From assembly GCA_963669315.1 (NCBI GenBank), contig OY770021.1:1922001-1986000 (forward strand): a stretch of 64,000 nt of DNA. The letters run 5' to 3'. Below, one piece after another: positions 23,737 to 32,657 of the stretch (positions are counted from its first letter, which is position 1; each line of letters begins with the position of its first letter). The position numbers and the translations under genes are program-made. A model generated the notes under the pieces. The model was not told the origin of the DNA. It worked only from the letters and a program-made list of their open reading frames with translations, and searched no databases. Origin of the DNA: SZUA-547 sp963669315 (lineage in GTDB: Bacteria > Pseudomonadota > Alphaproteobacteria > Rhodobacterales > Rhodobacteraceae).

Positions 23737-25857
23737 ATGGCCACGACGATCGTCTTCTCTCCGCTTGTGGACTGGGCGCTGATCGCCGGGCTGGGATTGG
23801 CCGGTCTCGCCTCGATTGTACTGGCGCTGGCGCGCCGTTCGCCGCCATTGGGATTGGCGTTGCGGCTGGCGGGGTTCGCCCTGATTTTGGGCGCGCTGGC
23901 CAATCCCGTGCTGCTGGAGGAGTTGCGCGACCCGCGGCCCGATGTGGCGGTTCTGGTAGTGGATGAGAGCTCCAGCCAAAGCGTGCGCGACCGGCGCGCG
24001 CAGACTGCGGAGGCCGCAGAAGCGCTGAGCGCCGAATTGAAAGCCCTGGCCGAGGCTGGCGACGGCGCACCAACTCTGGAGGTGCGCGAGATTCGCGTCG
24101 GCGATGGCGGCGGCCCGATCAGGGCGTCGCGCGATGACACTGGCACGCGGCTGCTGACGGCGCTTTCCAACGAGTTGGAGGATGTGGACCCCGACCGCAT
24201 CGCCGGCGCCATTCTTGTCACCGACGGCCAGAGCCACGACGCGGATCGCATGTCGGAGTTTCCCGGCCCGGTCCACACCGTCCTGACGGGCGAGCCAGGC
24301 GAGTTCGATAGGCGTCTCGCCCTCGATTCCGCACCCGCCTTTGGGCTGGTCGGCGAAGAGGTGATCGTCACCGCTCATGTCGAAGAGTTGGGCGCTCCCG
24401 CGCCGGACGGGAGCCGGCTGGTCGATCTGCGCGTCTCTATCGACGGGGTGGAGGTCGACGATAAGATTTCGCGCGTGGGCGACGCCATAGAGATTTCGAT
24501 CGAGATCGCCCATGGCGGTCCGAATGTGGTCGAGTTGACCGCGGTTCCGCGCCCCGGCGAGCTGACGGATCGGAACAACAGCGCCGTGTTCTCGGTCAAC
24601 GGGGTGCGCGACCGGCTGCGCGTGCTGCTGGTTTCGGGCGAGCCGCATCCGGGAGAGCGGACCTGGCGCAACCTCTTGAAGGCGGACCCTTCGGTCGATC
24701 TGGTGCATTTCACCATTCTGCGCCCGCCCGCCAAGCAGGACGGCGTGCCGGTGCGCGAGCTTTCCCTGATCGCCTTCCCGACTCGCGAGCTGTTTCAGGA
24801 GAAGATCGGCGAGTTCGACCTGATCATTTTCGACCGCTATCGCCGACGCGGGGTGCTGCCGACCACCTATTTGCGCAATATCAGTCAGTATGTTCGCGAC
24901 GGGGGCGCGGTTCTGGTCGCCTCCGGCCCGTCTTTCGCCGGTGTTGAAAGCCTCGCCCGCACGCCGCTGGTGGAAATCAGCCCGGTTCGGCCCACCACAG
25001 ATGTGATCGTCGAAGGATTCACGCCATTAATCTCAGAGAAGGGCGCACGCCACCCTGTGACCGCCGGGTTGGAGCGGCTTGCGCCCCGCCCCCCCGAGGA
25101 CGGCGTTCCGGGCTGGGGGCGCTGGTTTCGATTGATCGACATGACGCCGATCTCGGGCCGCACGCTGATGTCCGGGCCATCCGAGAAGCCGCTTCTGGTG
25201 CTGGATCGTGTCGAGGAGGGACGCGTCGCGGTGCTCGCCTCGGACCATGCATGGCTGTGGACGCGCGGGTTTGAGGGCGGTGGCCCGCAGGCGGAGCTGT
25301 TGCGCCGTCTCGCCCACTGGCTGATGAAGGAGCCGGAGCTGGAGGAGGACGCGCTGATTGTTGAAGTCGACGGCGCGCGGGTCTCGATCCTGCGGCGCTC
25401 GGTCGATGAGACGCCGACCGAGGTGGAGGTCGAATCGCCCTCTGGAGCCAGCGAGATTCTGCCTCTCGTCGAGGTCGGCCCCGGAGCGTGGCGCGCGACC
25501 TACGAGGCGGAGGAGCAGGGTCTCCACCGGTTCTATTCCGACGCGCTGACGGCGGTCGCGGCGGTGGGTCCGCCCGCGCCAAAGGAATATGAGAATCCCG
25601 TCGCCTCGCCCGACCCGATGGCGCATTTGGTCGCGGCCACAAAGGGCTCGTCCGTCTGGCTGTCCGAGGAAGGCGTTCCGAATATCCGCCGCATTCGCGA
25701 GGGCCGCTCCGCCGACGGGCGCGGCTGGGTGGGCCTTTGGCGGCGAGAGGCGTACACCGTGCGCGATGTCTCGCTCAGCCCATTGGCGCCGGCCTGGGTG
25801 GTGATGCTGCTGGCCGGGCTGCTGCTGGTCGGCGCATGGAGGGTCGAAGGGCGGTAG
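23737..25857 (+). CDS. glutamine amidotransferase-like membrane protein
   Basis: A 706-residue protein with two N-terminal helices (about residues 12-32 and 40-58), a vWA-like start (VAVLVVDESSSQSVRDRRA), beta-rich repeats around 190-285, a class I amidotransferase-like fold (VLLVSGEPHPGERTWRNLL, FDLIIFDRYRRRGVLP, YVRDGGAVLVASGPSF) and a C-terminal anchor at about 680-700. I see no catalytic Cys-His pair of a true amidotransferase, so the fold is probably structural. It ends the four-gene moxR run, two bases after the DUF4159 gene. Confidence 0.87.
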   Translation: MATTIVFSPLVDWALIAGLGLAGLASIVLALARRSPPLGLALRLAGFALILGALANPVLLEELRDPRPDVAVLVVDESSSQSVRDRRAQTAEAAEALSAELKALAEAGDGAPTLEVREIRVGDGGGPIRASRDDTGTRLLTALSNELEDVDPDRIAGAILVTDGQSHDADRMSEFPGPVHTVLTGEPGEFDRRLALDSAPAFGLVGEEVIVTAHVEELGAPAPDGSRLVDLRVSIDGVEVDDKISRVGDAIEISIEIAHGGPNVVELTAVPRPGELTDRNNSAVFSVNGVRDRLRVLLVSGEPHPGERTWRNLLKADPSVDLVHFTILRPPAKQDGVPVRELSLIAFPTRELFQEKIGEFDLIIFDRYRRRGVLPTTYLRNISQYVRDGGAVLVASGPSFAGVESLARTPLVEISPVRPTTDVIVEGFTPLISEKGARHPVTAGLERLAPRPPEDGVPGWGRWFRLIDMTPISGRTLMSGPSEKPLLVLDRVEEGRVAVLASDHAWLWTRGFEGGGPQAELLRRLAHWLMKEPELEEDALIVEVDGARVSILRRSVDETPTEVEVESPSGASEILPLVEVGPGAWRATYEAEEQGLHRFYSDALTAVAAVGPPAPKEYENPVASPDPMAHLVAATKGSSVWLSEEGVPNIRRIREGRSADGRGWVGLWRREAYTVRDVSLSPLAPAWVVMLLAGLLLVGAWRVEGR

Positions 25858-25948
25858 AACGACGCGGCCGATTCGGTGCGCCGGAAATCCAATCCGGAGC
25901 TTTGTGTTACAATGGCGCCTTCCAAGACAGCGGGGGAGGATCGACGCC

Positions 25949-26617
25949 ATGGCGGATCAATGGCTGTTCAAGAGCGAAACCTATGACAACTGCAACTGCG
26001 AGATAAACTGCGGCTGCCAGTTCAATTTGCCCAGCACACACGGCTATTGCCAATCTGCCTTCATCGGCAAGATAGTCGATGGTCACTTCAACGACACGAC
26101 TCTCGCGGGCCTGAACTGGGCAGCGATCTACAAGTGGCCAGGAGAGATCGCAGACGGCAATGGCAAGCGCCAGATCGTGATCGACGCGCGCGCCGACGCG
26201 GCGCAGCGGGCCGCGCTGGAGACCATTCTGGCCGGCGACGCTTGTGAGCCGAACAGCAATCTATTCGCGGTGTTCGCGTCCACCTGCTCAGAGTTCTGCG
26301 AGACGCTTTTCCTGCCGATCCGGCTTCAGTCCGATCTCGACGCCCGCACGGCCGAGGTGGAAATTCCCGGCGTTCTTACGAGCCGCGCCAGTCCGAAGAT
26401 CAATGAATTCACGGGCGATCCTTTGCACATCGCAATCGCTCGGCCGAGCGGCAGCTTTGAATTCACCTATGCGGAACTGGGCCTTGGCGCGACCGAGGTG
26501 ACCGGCGAGATGGAGATGGCTTATGACGACTCGTGGGCGCATTTTTGTGTTCATCACTTCAATCAGGACGGACTGGTGCGAGAGCGGCCTAGAATCACCG
26601 CCTGGCTGGACTCTTAG
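25949..26617 (+). CDS. DUF1326 family protein
   Basis: A 222-residue protein with the cysteine-rich DUF1326 start YDNCNCEINCGCQFNLPS, then HGYCQSAFIGKIVDGHF and a later STCSEFCETLFLPI. The cysteine pattern suggests metal or disulfide chemistry but no role is established. GGGGGAGGA precedes the ATG at 25949 by eight bases. The TAG stop overlaps the convergent thioesterase stop. The gap from the previous gene is 90 bases, so it may have its own promoter. Confidence 0.87.
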   Translation: MADQWLFKSETYDNCNCEINCGCQFNLPSTHGYCQSAFIGKIVDGHFNDTTLAGLNWAAIYKWPGEIADGNGKRQIVIDARADAAQRAALETILAGDACEPNSNLFAVFASTCSEFCETLFLPIRLQSDLDARTAEVEIPGVLTSRASPKINEFTGDPLHIAIARPSGSFEFTYAELGLGATEVTGEMEMAYDDSWAHFCVHHFNQDGLVRERPRITAWLDS

Positions 26618-27048
26618 CACCGCTCCCCGTCCGACGTCGCATCTTCCAGCAGGGTTCTGAGCGAAGTTGGTATTTCCGTCGAACCGCGCGTTTTGGGATC
26701 GAAGAACACCTCTACGACTTCATAGGTCGCATGAGTCTCGCCGGTGTCGGCATGACGCATGGTCAGCAGAAAGGTGGCTCTTTTGCCGCCGATCCGGGTG
26801 ACTCTCGCATCGATGGCGAGCAGGTCGCCCGCCGTCAGTTCCTTGATGAAGCTGGTGGTCGCCTTTGCGGTGACGGTGTGCACGCCGAACTTGTCCAGCA
26901 TCTCGGAATAGGGCGCGCCGAGACGGGTCCAGAAGTGATAGATCGCATCGTCGAAAAACGGCGCGTAATGGCGCACGTTCATATGGCCGAAATGGTCGTG
27001 ATGCCACGGGTGCACCACCCCGGTGGCGACGGTTGGCGCTTCGGTCAT
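26614..27048 (-). CDS. 4-hydroxybenzoyl-CoA-type thioesterase (hot-dog fold)
   Basis: A 144-residue acyl-CoA thioesterase-like protein. The N-terminal VHPWHHDHFGHMNVRHYAPF carries the DHxxHMN pattern with the catalytic-type acidic/His region, followed by the long helix and LDKFGVHTVTAKATTSFIKE typical of hot-dog folds. The substrate is not known. It lies downstream of a GNAT gene in the same direction (19-base gap). Confidence 0.85.
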   Translation of the reverse strand: MTEAPTVATGVVHPWHHDHFGHMNVRHYAPFFDDAIYHFWTRLGAPYSEMLDKFGVHTVTAKATTSFIKELTAGDLLAIDARVTRIGGKRATFLLTMRHADTGETHATYEVVEVFFDPKTRGSTEIPTSLRTLLEDATSDGERC

Positions 27049-27067
27049 AGTCGTCTCCCCAGCGGGG

Positions 27068-27580
27068 TCACCCGCTCCATTTCTTCACATCGCCCTCGAC
27101 GCCTTTCCATGCGCCCAACGCCAGCGACCTGGCCAGAACGCGGGCCTTGTTGGTGGGGGGCGGAAAGTTCATCCGCGAGCCCAGCCGGGCCGAAAACCCG
27201 AACTGGCCATAGTAAGGTTCGTCGCCCACCAGCACGACGCGCTTCCAACCTAGTTCGGACGCCCGGTCCATGGTTTCACCCATCAAGAGAGCGCCCAACC
27301 CTTCGCCCTGATGGGTCGGGTGAACGGCGATCGGGCCTAGAAGCAGCGCGGGCGCACCGGGCGCCCCGTCATCTCCCCCGATCCGGATCGGCCAGTACCG
27401 GATCGCGCCGGCGAGCGAGTCATATTCGTCCCGCGCCACCGTACTGAGCGTTTCAATCGGTGAAATGCCCTCGCGCAGCTTGTAGGAAGAAAGCGCAGTA
27501 CGGCCGGGCGCGAAGGCGAGATCATAGAGCATCTCAACCTCGTACTGGTCATCGGCGGTTTCACGGAGCAGGCGGAACAT
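27068..27580 (-). CDS. GNAT family N-acetyltransferase
   Basis: A 170-residue GNAT enzyme of the YhbS-like kind. The acetyl-CoA loop is IAVHPTHQGEGLGALLMGET (motif Q/R-x-x-G-x-G/A as QGEGLG), with LLLGPIAV before it and VVLVGDEPYYGQFGFSA after it, which is characteristic of this subgroup. The acceptor is unknown. It is divergent from the flavin reductase gene across 126 bases and probably cotranscribed with the thioesterase downstream. Confidence 0.9.
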   Translation of the reverse strand: MFRLLRETADDQYEVEMLYDLAFAPGRTALSSYKLREGISPIETLSTVARDEYDSLAGAIRYWPIRIGGDDGAPGAPALLLGPIAVHPTHQGEGLGALLMGETMDRASELGWKRVVLVGDEPYYGQFGFSARLGSRMNFPPPTNKARVLARSLALGAWKGVEGDVKKWSG

Positions 27581-27706
27581 GGGCGTGCGGCGGGCCTTTT
27601 CTCAGCGCTCGGGTCGATCTCCGGCGCGAAACGGGGTAATCGGCGCGTAGCATGCGCGTCGTCACGCGTCCATAATCCACGCGCCGCTATCCGCAATGGA
27701 GACTGC

Positions 27707-28327
27707 ATGTTCTATCGTCCCGGCATCGATCCTCACGGCCTTCGCCACAATCCCTACAAGGCGATCATCGCGCCGCGCCCCATCGCCTGGGTCTCGACGC
27801 AGGACCCGGATGGCAATGTGAACCTCGCCCCGTTCAGCTTTTTCAATGGCGTCGCCGAGGCGCCGCCGATCGTCATGTTCGCGCCCTATGGTCCGAAGCT
27901 CGGCAAGGCTGAGGGCAAGGACACGCCCGCCAATATCCTTGAGACCGGCGAGTTTGTCGTGAACCTGGTCGGGTGGGAATTACGCGAGGCGATGAACGTC
28001 ACCTCAGGCCCCTATGATGCGGATATCGACGAATTCGAGAAAGCGGGGCTGGAGAAGGCGCCAAGCGAGGTCGTCGCGCCGCCGCGTGTCGCGGATGCGC
28101 CCGCATCGCTGGAATGCCGGTTCCTGACGCGGACGGAACTGCCGTCGGACAACCCGGATTTCACCAACGGCGCGATCTTCGGGCAGGTGGTGGGCGTACA
28201 TATTCGCGATGACCTCATCACGGAGGGCGTGATCGACATAGGCCGATACCGGCCCATCGCGCGGCTTGGATATCGCGACTACACCGTTGTGCGAGAGGTG
28301 TTTCAAATGACGCGCCCGAAGGACTGA
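27707..28327 (+). CDS. flavin reductase-like FMN-binding protein
   Basis: A 206-residue flavin-reductase-domain protein (DIM6/NTAB family). Signatures: YKAIIAPRPIAWVSTQDPDG, NLAPFSFFNGVAEAPPIVMF, and NILETGEFVVNLV, which form the FMN-binding split barrel. Family members reduce flavin or act as oxygenase partners; no partner oxygenase is adjacent. An ATG follows a purine-rich GGAGACTGC stretch. It stands alone between divergent and downstream genes. Confidence 0.9.
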   Translation: MFYRPGIDPHGLRHNPYKAIIAPRPIAWVSTQDPDGNVNLAPFSFFNGVAEAPPIVMFAPYGPKLGKAEGKDTPANILETGEFVVNLVGWELREAMNVTSGPYDADIDEFEKAGLEKAPSEVVAPPRVADAPASLECRFLTRTELPSDNPDFTNGAIFGQVVGVHIRDDLITEGVIDIGRYRPIARLGYRDYTVVREVFQMTRPKD

Positions 28328-28416
28328 TCGGCGCTACGGCCACTCCGATCTGTAACGAACCGCAAGAAATCTTGAATCGCGCGTGGGTTACATGCGCGCT
28401 TCGAAGTCTTATGTTA

Positions 28417-28449
28417 ATGTTGTGACAGGATCATTTGATCCCACAACAT
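28417..28449. promoter_or_regulatory. long interrupted inverted repeat before the dipeptidase gene
   Basis: ATGTTGTG and CACAACAT pair perfectly, and inside them GGATCA and TGATCC pair around a TT loop, with a three-base bulge on one side. That makes 14 paired positions in 33 bases. There is no T-run after it on either strand, so an operator or RNA control element is likelier than a terminator. It lies 37 bases before the dipeptidase start. Confidence 0.55.
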
Positions 28450-28485
28450 AAAGTGGTTTGAGTTCGCTTAGAGGAGTGCTTGGCA

Positions 28486-29838
28486 GTGGCCCCCTCAGAC
28501 ATCAGCGCAGGAGCATATCGAGACGCCCCTCTAGTGGGGCCTCCCCGCAAACTACCTCTTGGATTGGGCGGAACGCTGGCGCGCTTCGCCGCCTGGGGTT
28601 CCAACCGGGCGGAGCGCCGCGGACTTCATTTCGCGCCGGAAGCCGCCGGTCTTCCGATCGTCGATCTTCACGCCGACACGCTTCTGTGGGGTTATGATCC
28701 CTGGCGTCGCGCGCCTGGTCATATCGATATACCGCGCCTTGCTGCCTCCGGCGTCGCGCTACAGGTGTTCGCCGCGCCGACCTGGACGCCGTTGCCGTCG
28801 CGTGATCCGGAAAACGCGATCTGCGTCGATTGCGAAAGCATGGACCAATCGATTCCCCTTTTCCCTTCTGAACTTTGGTCGGGGCTGAAGATCGCCCGGC
28901 AGCGCCGCAAGCGCCGCCGGGCGTTTCGCATCGCGCGCCGTTTCCATTCCATGGTCGATAAGGGCGCCACGCATAAAGCCGCCCGCCTTTTCGAGATCGA
29001 TAGCCCTGAGGCCCTGGACGCGTTAGCGGATCGCCGCGGCCGCACCGGGCCGCCGAACGTCGGCGTGTTGCTGAGCCTGGAGGGCGTGCACTGGATCGCA
29101 GCCGACGCTGAACCTGAGGCGGTTGCGGCTGAGGTGGGCGCGCTGCGCGCCGCCGGATTCCGCATGATCGCGCTGACGCATCGGTTCTCAAACGGGTTGG
29201 GCGGCGCCAGCGAGGATTGCTCGGCTCGCGGCGGGTTGACACCGGCCGGCCGGGCGATGGTTGAGACTTGCCTGAACGAGGGCATCGCGCTGGACCTGGC
29301 GCATGCGTCGCGCGCGACGGTCGATGAAGCGGCCGAGATCGCGCTGGACCATCCGGCGGGTCGACGCCCGGTCTTCGTCAGTCATGCGGGCGTCGCGGCG
29401 GTGCATGACAAGCCGCGAAATCTGTCGACGACAGAGATTCAGGCGGTGGCCGAGACAGGCGGCGTGATCGGCGTCGGCTTCTGGCGCTCCGCCATGGGGT
29501 GGGCGGACAAAGATCCATGGGAGTCGAAGGTCGACAGGATCGTCGCCAGCTGCGTCGCCGTTCTCGACACGCTGGAGGAGCCGCGCTTCGTCGGCCGCAT
29601 GTTCGAGCGCTATGGTCACTACAACCCGTACGAGCATATCGGCTTCGGCTCCGATTTCGACGGCGCCGTCGTCACGCCCTTCGACGTCTCTGGCGTCAGC
29701 CATGTGGTCGCGGCGCTGTCTCGCGCCGAGCGTGACGGCCGCCCGATCTTCCCGCGTGAAAAGCTGGCTCTGATCGCTGGCGGCAACGCGATGCGGGTGC
29801 TGAGAACGGCGCTGACGCCGCAGGTCGCTGATTCCTGA
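28486..29838 (+). CDS. membrane dipeptidase (peptidase family M19)
   Basis: A 450-residue zinc dipeptidase. Metal-site motifs: VDLHADTLLWG (HxD), LSLEGVHWI (bridging Glu), FVSHAGVAAVHDKPRNLS (His and Arg region) and GFGSDFDGAVV (Asp). Related enzymes cleave dipeptides, including D-amino acid dipeptides. No signal peptide is visible, so it is probably cytoplasmic. I choose GTG 28486, nine bases after GAGGAG; the TTG two codons earlier is too close. Tandem arginines near residues 135-150 form a basic insert. Confidence 0.92.
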   Translation: MAPSDISAGAYRDAPLVGPPRKLPLGLGGTLARFAAWGSNRAERRGLHFAPEAAGLPIVDLHADTLLWGYDPWRRAPGHIDIPRLAASGVALQVFAAPTWTPLPSRDPENAICVDCESMDQSIPLFPSELWSGLKIARQRRKRRRAFRIARRFHSMVDKGATHKAARLFEIDSPEALDALADRRGRTGPPNVGVLLSLEGVHWIAADAEPEAVAAEVGALRAAGFRMIALTHRFSNGLGGASEDCSARGGLTPAGRAMVETCLNEGIALDLAHASRATVDEAAEIALDHPAGRRPVFVSHAGVAAVHDKPRNLSTTEIQAVAETGGVIGVGFWRSAMGWADKDPWESKVDRIVASCVAVLDTLEEPRFVGRMFERYGHYNPYEHIGFGSDFDGAVVTPFDVSGVSHVVAALSRAERDGRPIFPREKLALIAGGNAMRVLRTALTPQVADS

Positions 29839-29915
29839 CCGCCACAATGGGGTGACGTGTGCGCCCCGCATGCTAGAACCGCCCAAAGCGAACAGGCGAG
29901 GGTGGAGAGTTCAGC

Positions 29916-30788
29916 ATGACCGAAGCGATGATCGGCGTGATCGGCGGCAGCGGCGTTTACGAAATCGACGGGCTGGAGGGCGCGGCCTGGCGCCATATCG
30001 AAACCCCTTGGGGAGATCCTTCCGACGAGATCCTTTTTGGATCCTTTGAGGGCGTTCCGATGGCCTTCCTGCCGCGGCACGGGCGCGGCCATGTCCACTC
30101 TCCCACGACCGTTCCCTATCGCGCCAACATCGCCGCCATGAAGATCGCCGGGGTCACGGATGTGATCTCCGCCTCCGCCTGCGGGTCGTTTCGGGAGGAG
30201 ATGGCGCCCGGAGATTTCGTGCTGGTGGATCAGTTCATCGACCGGACCTTCGCGCGTGAGAAAAGCTTTTTCGGGGCAGGCTGTGTGGCCCATGTCTCGT
30301 TGGCGCATCCGACCTGTCCGCGCCTCGGCGACGCGCTCGAGGCGGCGGCGAAGACGGAAGGCATCAATGTGCATCGAGGGGGAACCTATCTCGCCATGGA
30401 AGGCCCGCAATTCTCCTCGCTGGCGGAGTCCAAACTCTATCGCGAGGTTTGGGGCTGCGATGTGATCGGCATGACCAACATGCCGGAGGCGAAGCTCGCG
30501 CGAGAGGCGGAGCTTTGCTACGCCACCGTCGCCATGGTTACAGATTACGACAGCTGGCACCTGGATCATGGCGAGGTGGATATCTCGGCCATTCTCGCCA
30601 CGCTGAAGGCCAACACCGCCAACGCCGCCAAGCTGGTGAAACGCGTCGCCCCGGCGTTAGGCGGGGCGCGCGAACCTTGCCCGCATGGCTGCGACCGGGC
30701 GCTGGAATACGCCATCATGACCGCGCCGGATAAGCGGGACATGGTGCTGGTCGGCGACCTGAAGTCCATCGCGGGGAGGGTTCTGTGA
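29916..30788 (+). CDS. mtnP: S-methyl-5'-thioadenosine phosphorylase
   Basis: MtnP splits methylthioadenosine with phosphate into adenine and methylthioribose 1-phosphate. The 290-residue protein shows IGVIGGSGVYEIDGL, the phosphate/substrate motif LPRHGRGHVHSPTTVPYRAN, and GMTNMPEAKLAREAELCYA. Its stop overlaps the apt ATG by one base (TGATG), and Apt consumes the adenine released, so the two form a salvage unit. Ribosome site GGTGGAGAG precedes the ATG. Confidence 0.95.
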   Translation: MTEAMIGVIGGSGVYEIDGLEGAAWRHIETPWGDPSDEILFGSFEGVPMAFLPRHGRGHVHSPTTVPYRANIAAMKIAGVTDVISASACGSFREEMAPGDFVLVDQFIDRTFAREKSFFGAGCVAHVSLAHPTCPRLGDALEAAAKTEGINVHRGGTYLAMEGPQFSSLAESKLYREVWGCDVIGMTNMPEAKLAREAELCYATVAMVTDYDSWHLDHGEVDISAILATLKANTANAAKLVKRVAPALGGAREPCPHGCDRALEYAIMTAPDKRDMVLVGDLKSIAGRVL

Positions 30789-31333
30789 TGGCCGCGCCGG
30801 ACCGCCTGAACGTCAAGAACTATATCCGCACCATCCCCGACTTTCCCCATCAGGGGATCATGTTTCGGGACGTCACCACCCTGTTCGGCGATCCGCGCGG
30901 TTTCCGCATGGCGATCGACCTGATGCTGCACCCTTACGCCGGGCTGCGCATCGACAAGGTGGTGGGGCTGGAGGCGCGGGGTTTCATCCTGGGCGGCGCT
31001 ATCGCGCATCAGCTTGCGGTTGGTTTCGTTCCGATGCGCAAGAAGGGCACGTTGCCCTGGAAGACGCTGCAGCAGGAGTACACGCTGGAGTATGGCGAGG
31101 CGATCATGGAGGTCCATGAGGACGCCATCGAACCGGGCGAGACCGTGCTTTTGGTCGATGACTTGCTGGCCACGGGCGGTACCGCCGAAGGCGGGATCAG
31201 ACTGATCGAAAAGCTGGGCGGAGAGATCGTCGGCGCCGCCTTCATCGTTGACCTGCCCGATCTGGGCGGCGGCGATAAGCTCCGGTCGATGGGCGTCGAC
31301 GTGCACGCGCTCTGTACATTTGAAGGGGAATAG
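30788..31333 (+). CDS. apt: adenine phosphoribosyltransferase
   Basis: Apt converts adenine and PRPP to AMP. The 181-residue protein has the family start VKNYIRTIPDFPHQGIMFRD, GLEARGFILGGAIAHQL, and the PRPP-binding loop VLLVDDLLATGGTAEG. Length is normal. The ATG at 30788 overlaps the mtnP stop; a GTG one codon upstream is possible. It completes recycling of methylthioadenosine purine to AMP with mtnP. Confidence 0.96.
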   Translation: MAAPDRLNVKNYIRTIPDFPHQGIMFRDVTTLFGDPRGFRMAIDLMLHPYAGLRIDKVVGLEARGFILGGAIAHQLAVGFVPMRKKGTLPWKTLQQEYTLEYGEAIMEVHEDAIEPGETVLLVDDLLATGGTAEGGIRLIEKLGGEIVGAAFIVDLPDLGGGDKLRSMGVDVHALCTFEGE

Positions 31334-31351
31334 CGCCCAGCCGGACGATCG

Positions 31352-32530
31352 TTACAGGTCGACCCATTCGCCACCGGCATCGTTGCTGTCGGCGGCGGCG
31401 TGGAAAAAATCGACACCGCGCGCGCCGTCCGAGAGGTCCGGCAGGTTCAGAAGGTCCGGCGGCAGGTCGCGCCCGTCGCGTCGCGCCTCGATGGCGACCG
31501 CGCATTCGCGGTAGAGGTTGGCCCAGGCGTCCGACAGCGCTTCGCCATGGCCGCGAGGCATGCGGATCATGCGCTCGGCGCGCGGGTGCATGCCCGCCCC
31601 TTGTCCGCGCACGATGGTCTGGCGCGAATCGCCCATCATGTTGAGGTGAAGTCGCTCAGGGATGTCCTGATCCCACTCGAGCGCGCCCTTGTCGCCAAAT
31701 ATGCGAATGCGAAGTCCGCCCTGGTTTCCGATGGCCGCCTGCGACAGCCAGATCACCCCCGGCGCGCCATTGTCGAGATGGACGTTGATGAAAGACGTAT
31801 CCTCCATCGGCTTTTCCCCGCCGCAGACATGAAAATCCGCCCTTAACCTGGCGATGCGGCGGTGGGTGACGAACTCCAGCATATGCACCGCATGGGTGCC
31901 GATGTCGCCGGTGGTCGCCGTCCGGCCGCCCTTTGCCGGGTCCAGACGCCAGGCGAGCTGCTTGATCGAGGGATCGAATGCGCCTGCGCGCCCGTCCTGC
32001 ACATATTCGACCATGATCTGCCGGATCTCGCCGATCGCGCCCTCGGCGACCATTTCCTTCGCCTGCACGACCATCGGGTGGAAGACGTACGGGTAGGTCG
32101 CGGCGAAGACCACGCCGCTGCGTTCCCTGACCGCTGCCATGGAGGCGCATTCCTCTTTTGTCAGGGCGATTGGTTTGTCGCATATCACGTCGATCCCGGC
32201 CTCCATAAAGGCCTCCGCGACCGGCTTGTGCAGATGATTTGGGGTCACGACCGCCACCGCGTCGACGCCATCCGCGCGGGTCGCCTCCGCCTCCGCCATG
32301 CGCCTGAAGTCTGAATAGGTGCGGTCCTCGGAGAACAGCCAGTCGCGCCCGGACTCCATCGCCGTCTCAGGATTTGAGGACAAGGCGCCCGCCACGATGT
32401 CCCACCGCCCGGACAGTCGGGCGCCGTTGGCGTGCCACTGCGCCACCAGCGAGCCGCGGCCGCCGCCCACCATGCCGAGGCGCAGGCGTCTGGAGGCGGC
32501 GGGGTAGTCGGAGGATTTCTTGGCGTACAT
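31352..32530 (-). CDS. Gfo/Idh/MocA family oxidoreductase
   Basis: A 392-residue NAD(P)-dependent oxidoreductase. The Rossmann start is LRLGMVGGGRGSLVAQWHA, followed by VAVVTPNHLHKPVAEAFMEA and the Gfo/Idh/MocA CDKPIALTKEE motif, with the KP dyad, and then TGDIGTHAVHMLEFVT. Substrates of the family are usually sugars or polyols; this long form with YVFHPMVVQAKEMV resembles sugar-dehydrogenase relatives, but no transporter is next to it. It converges on apt with an 18-base gap. Confidence 0.9.
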   Translation of the reverse strand: MYAKKSSDYPAASRRLRLGMVGGGRGSLVAQWHANGARLSGRWDIVAGALSSNPETAMESGRDWLFSEDRTYSDFRRMAEAEATRADGVDAVAVVTPNHLHKPVAEAFMEAGIDVICDKPIALTKEECASMAAVRERSGVVFAATYPYVFHPMVVQAKEMVAEGAIGEIRQIMVEYVQDGRAGAFDPSIKQLAWRLDPAKGGRTATTGDIGTHAVHMLEFVTHRRIARLRADFHVCGGEKPMEDTSFINVHLDNGAPGVIWLSQAAIGNQGGLRIRIFGDKGALEWDQDIPERLHLNMMGDSRQTIVRGQGAGMHPRAERMIRMPRGHGEALSDAWANLYRECAVAIEARRDGRDLPPDLLNLPDLSDGARGVDFFHAAADSNDAGGEWVDL

Positions 32531-32657
32531 TCTCGGCGCGCTCCGTTACGAGAGATTTTGCAATTCAGGGCGATTCTCTCTGCTCCGATTTGCAAAAACA
32601 ACCGGTGGCGCCGCCGCACTGCCTTGCCTCTCAGACCACACAGCGTCGGGCGCCGCC

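Noticed and set aside
23692..24708. 338-codon minus-strand ORF opposite the DUF4159 and amidotransferase-like genes
   Set aside because: Shadow of conserved plus-strand genes with normal junctions.
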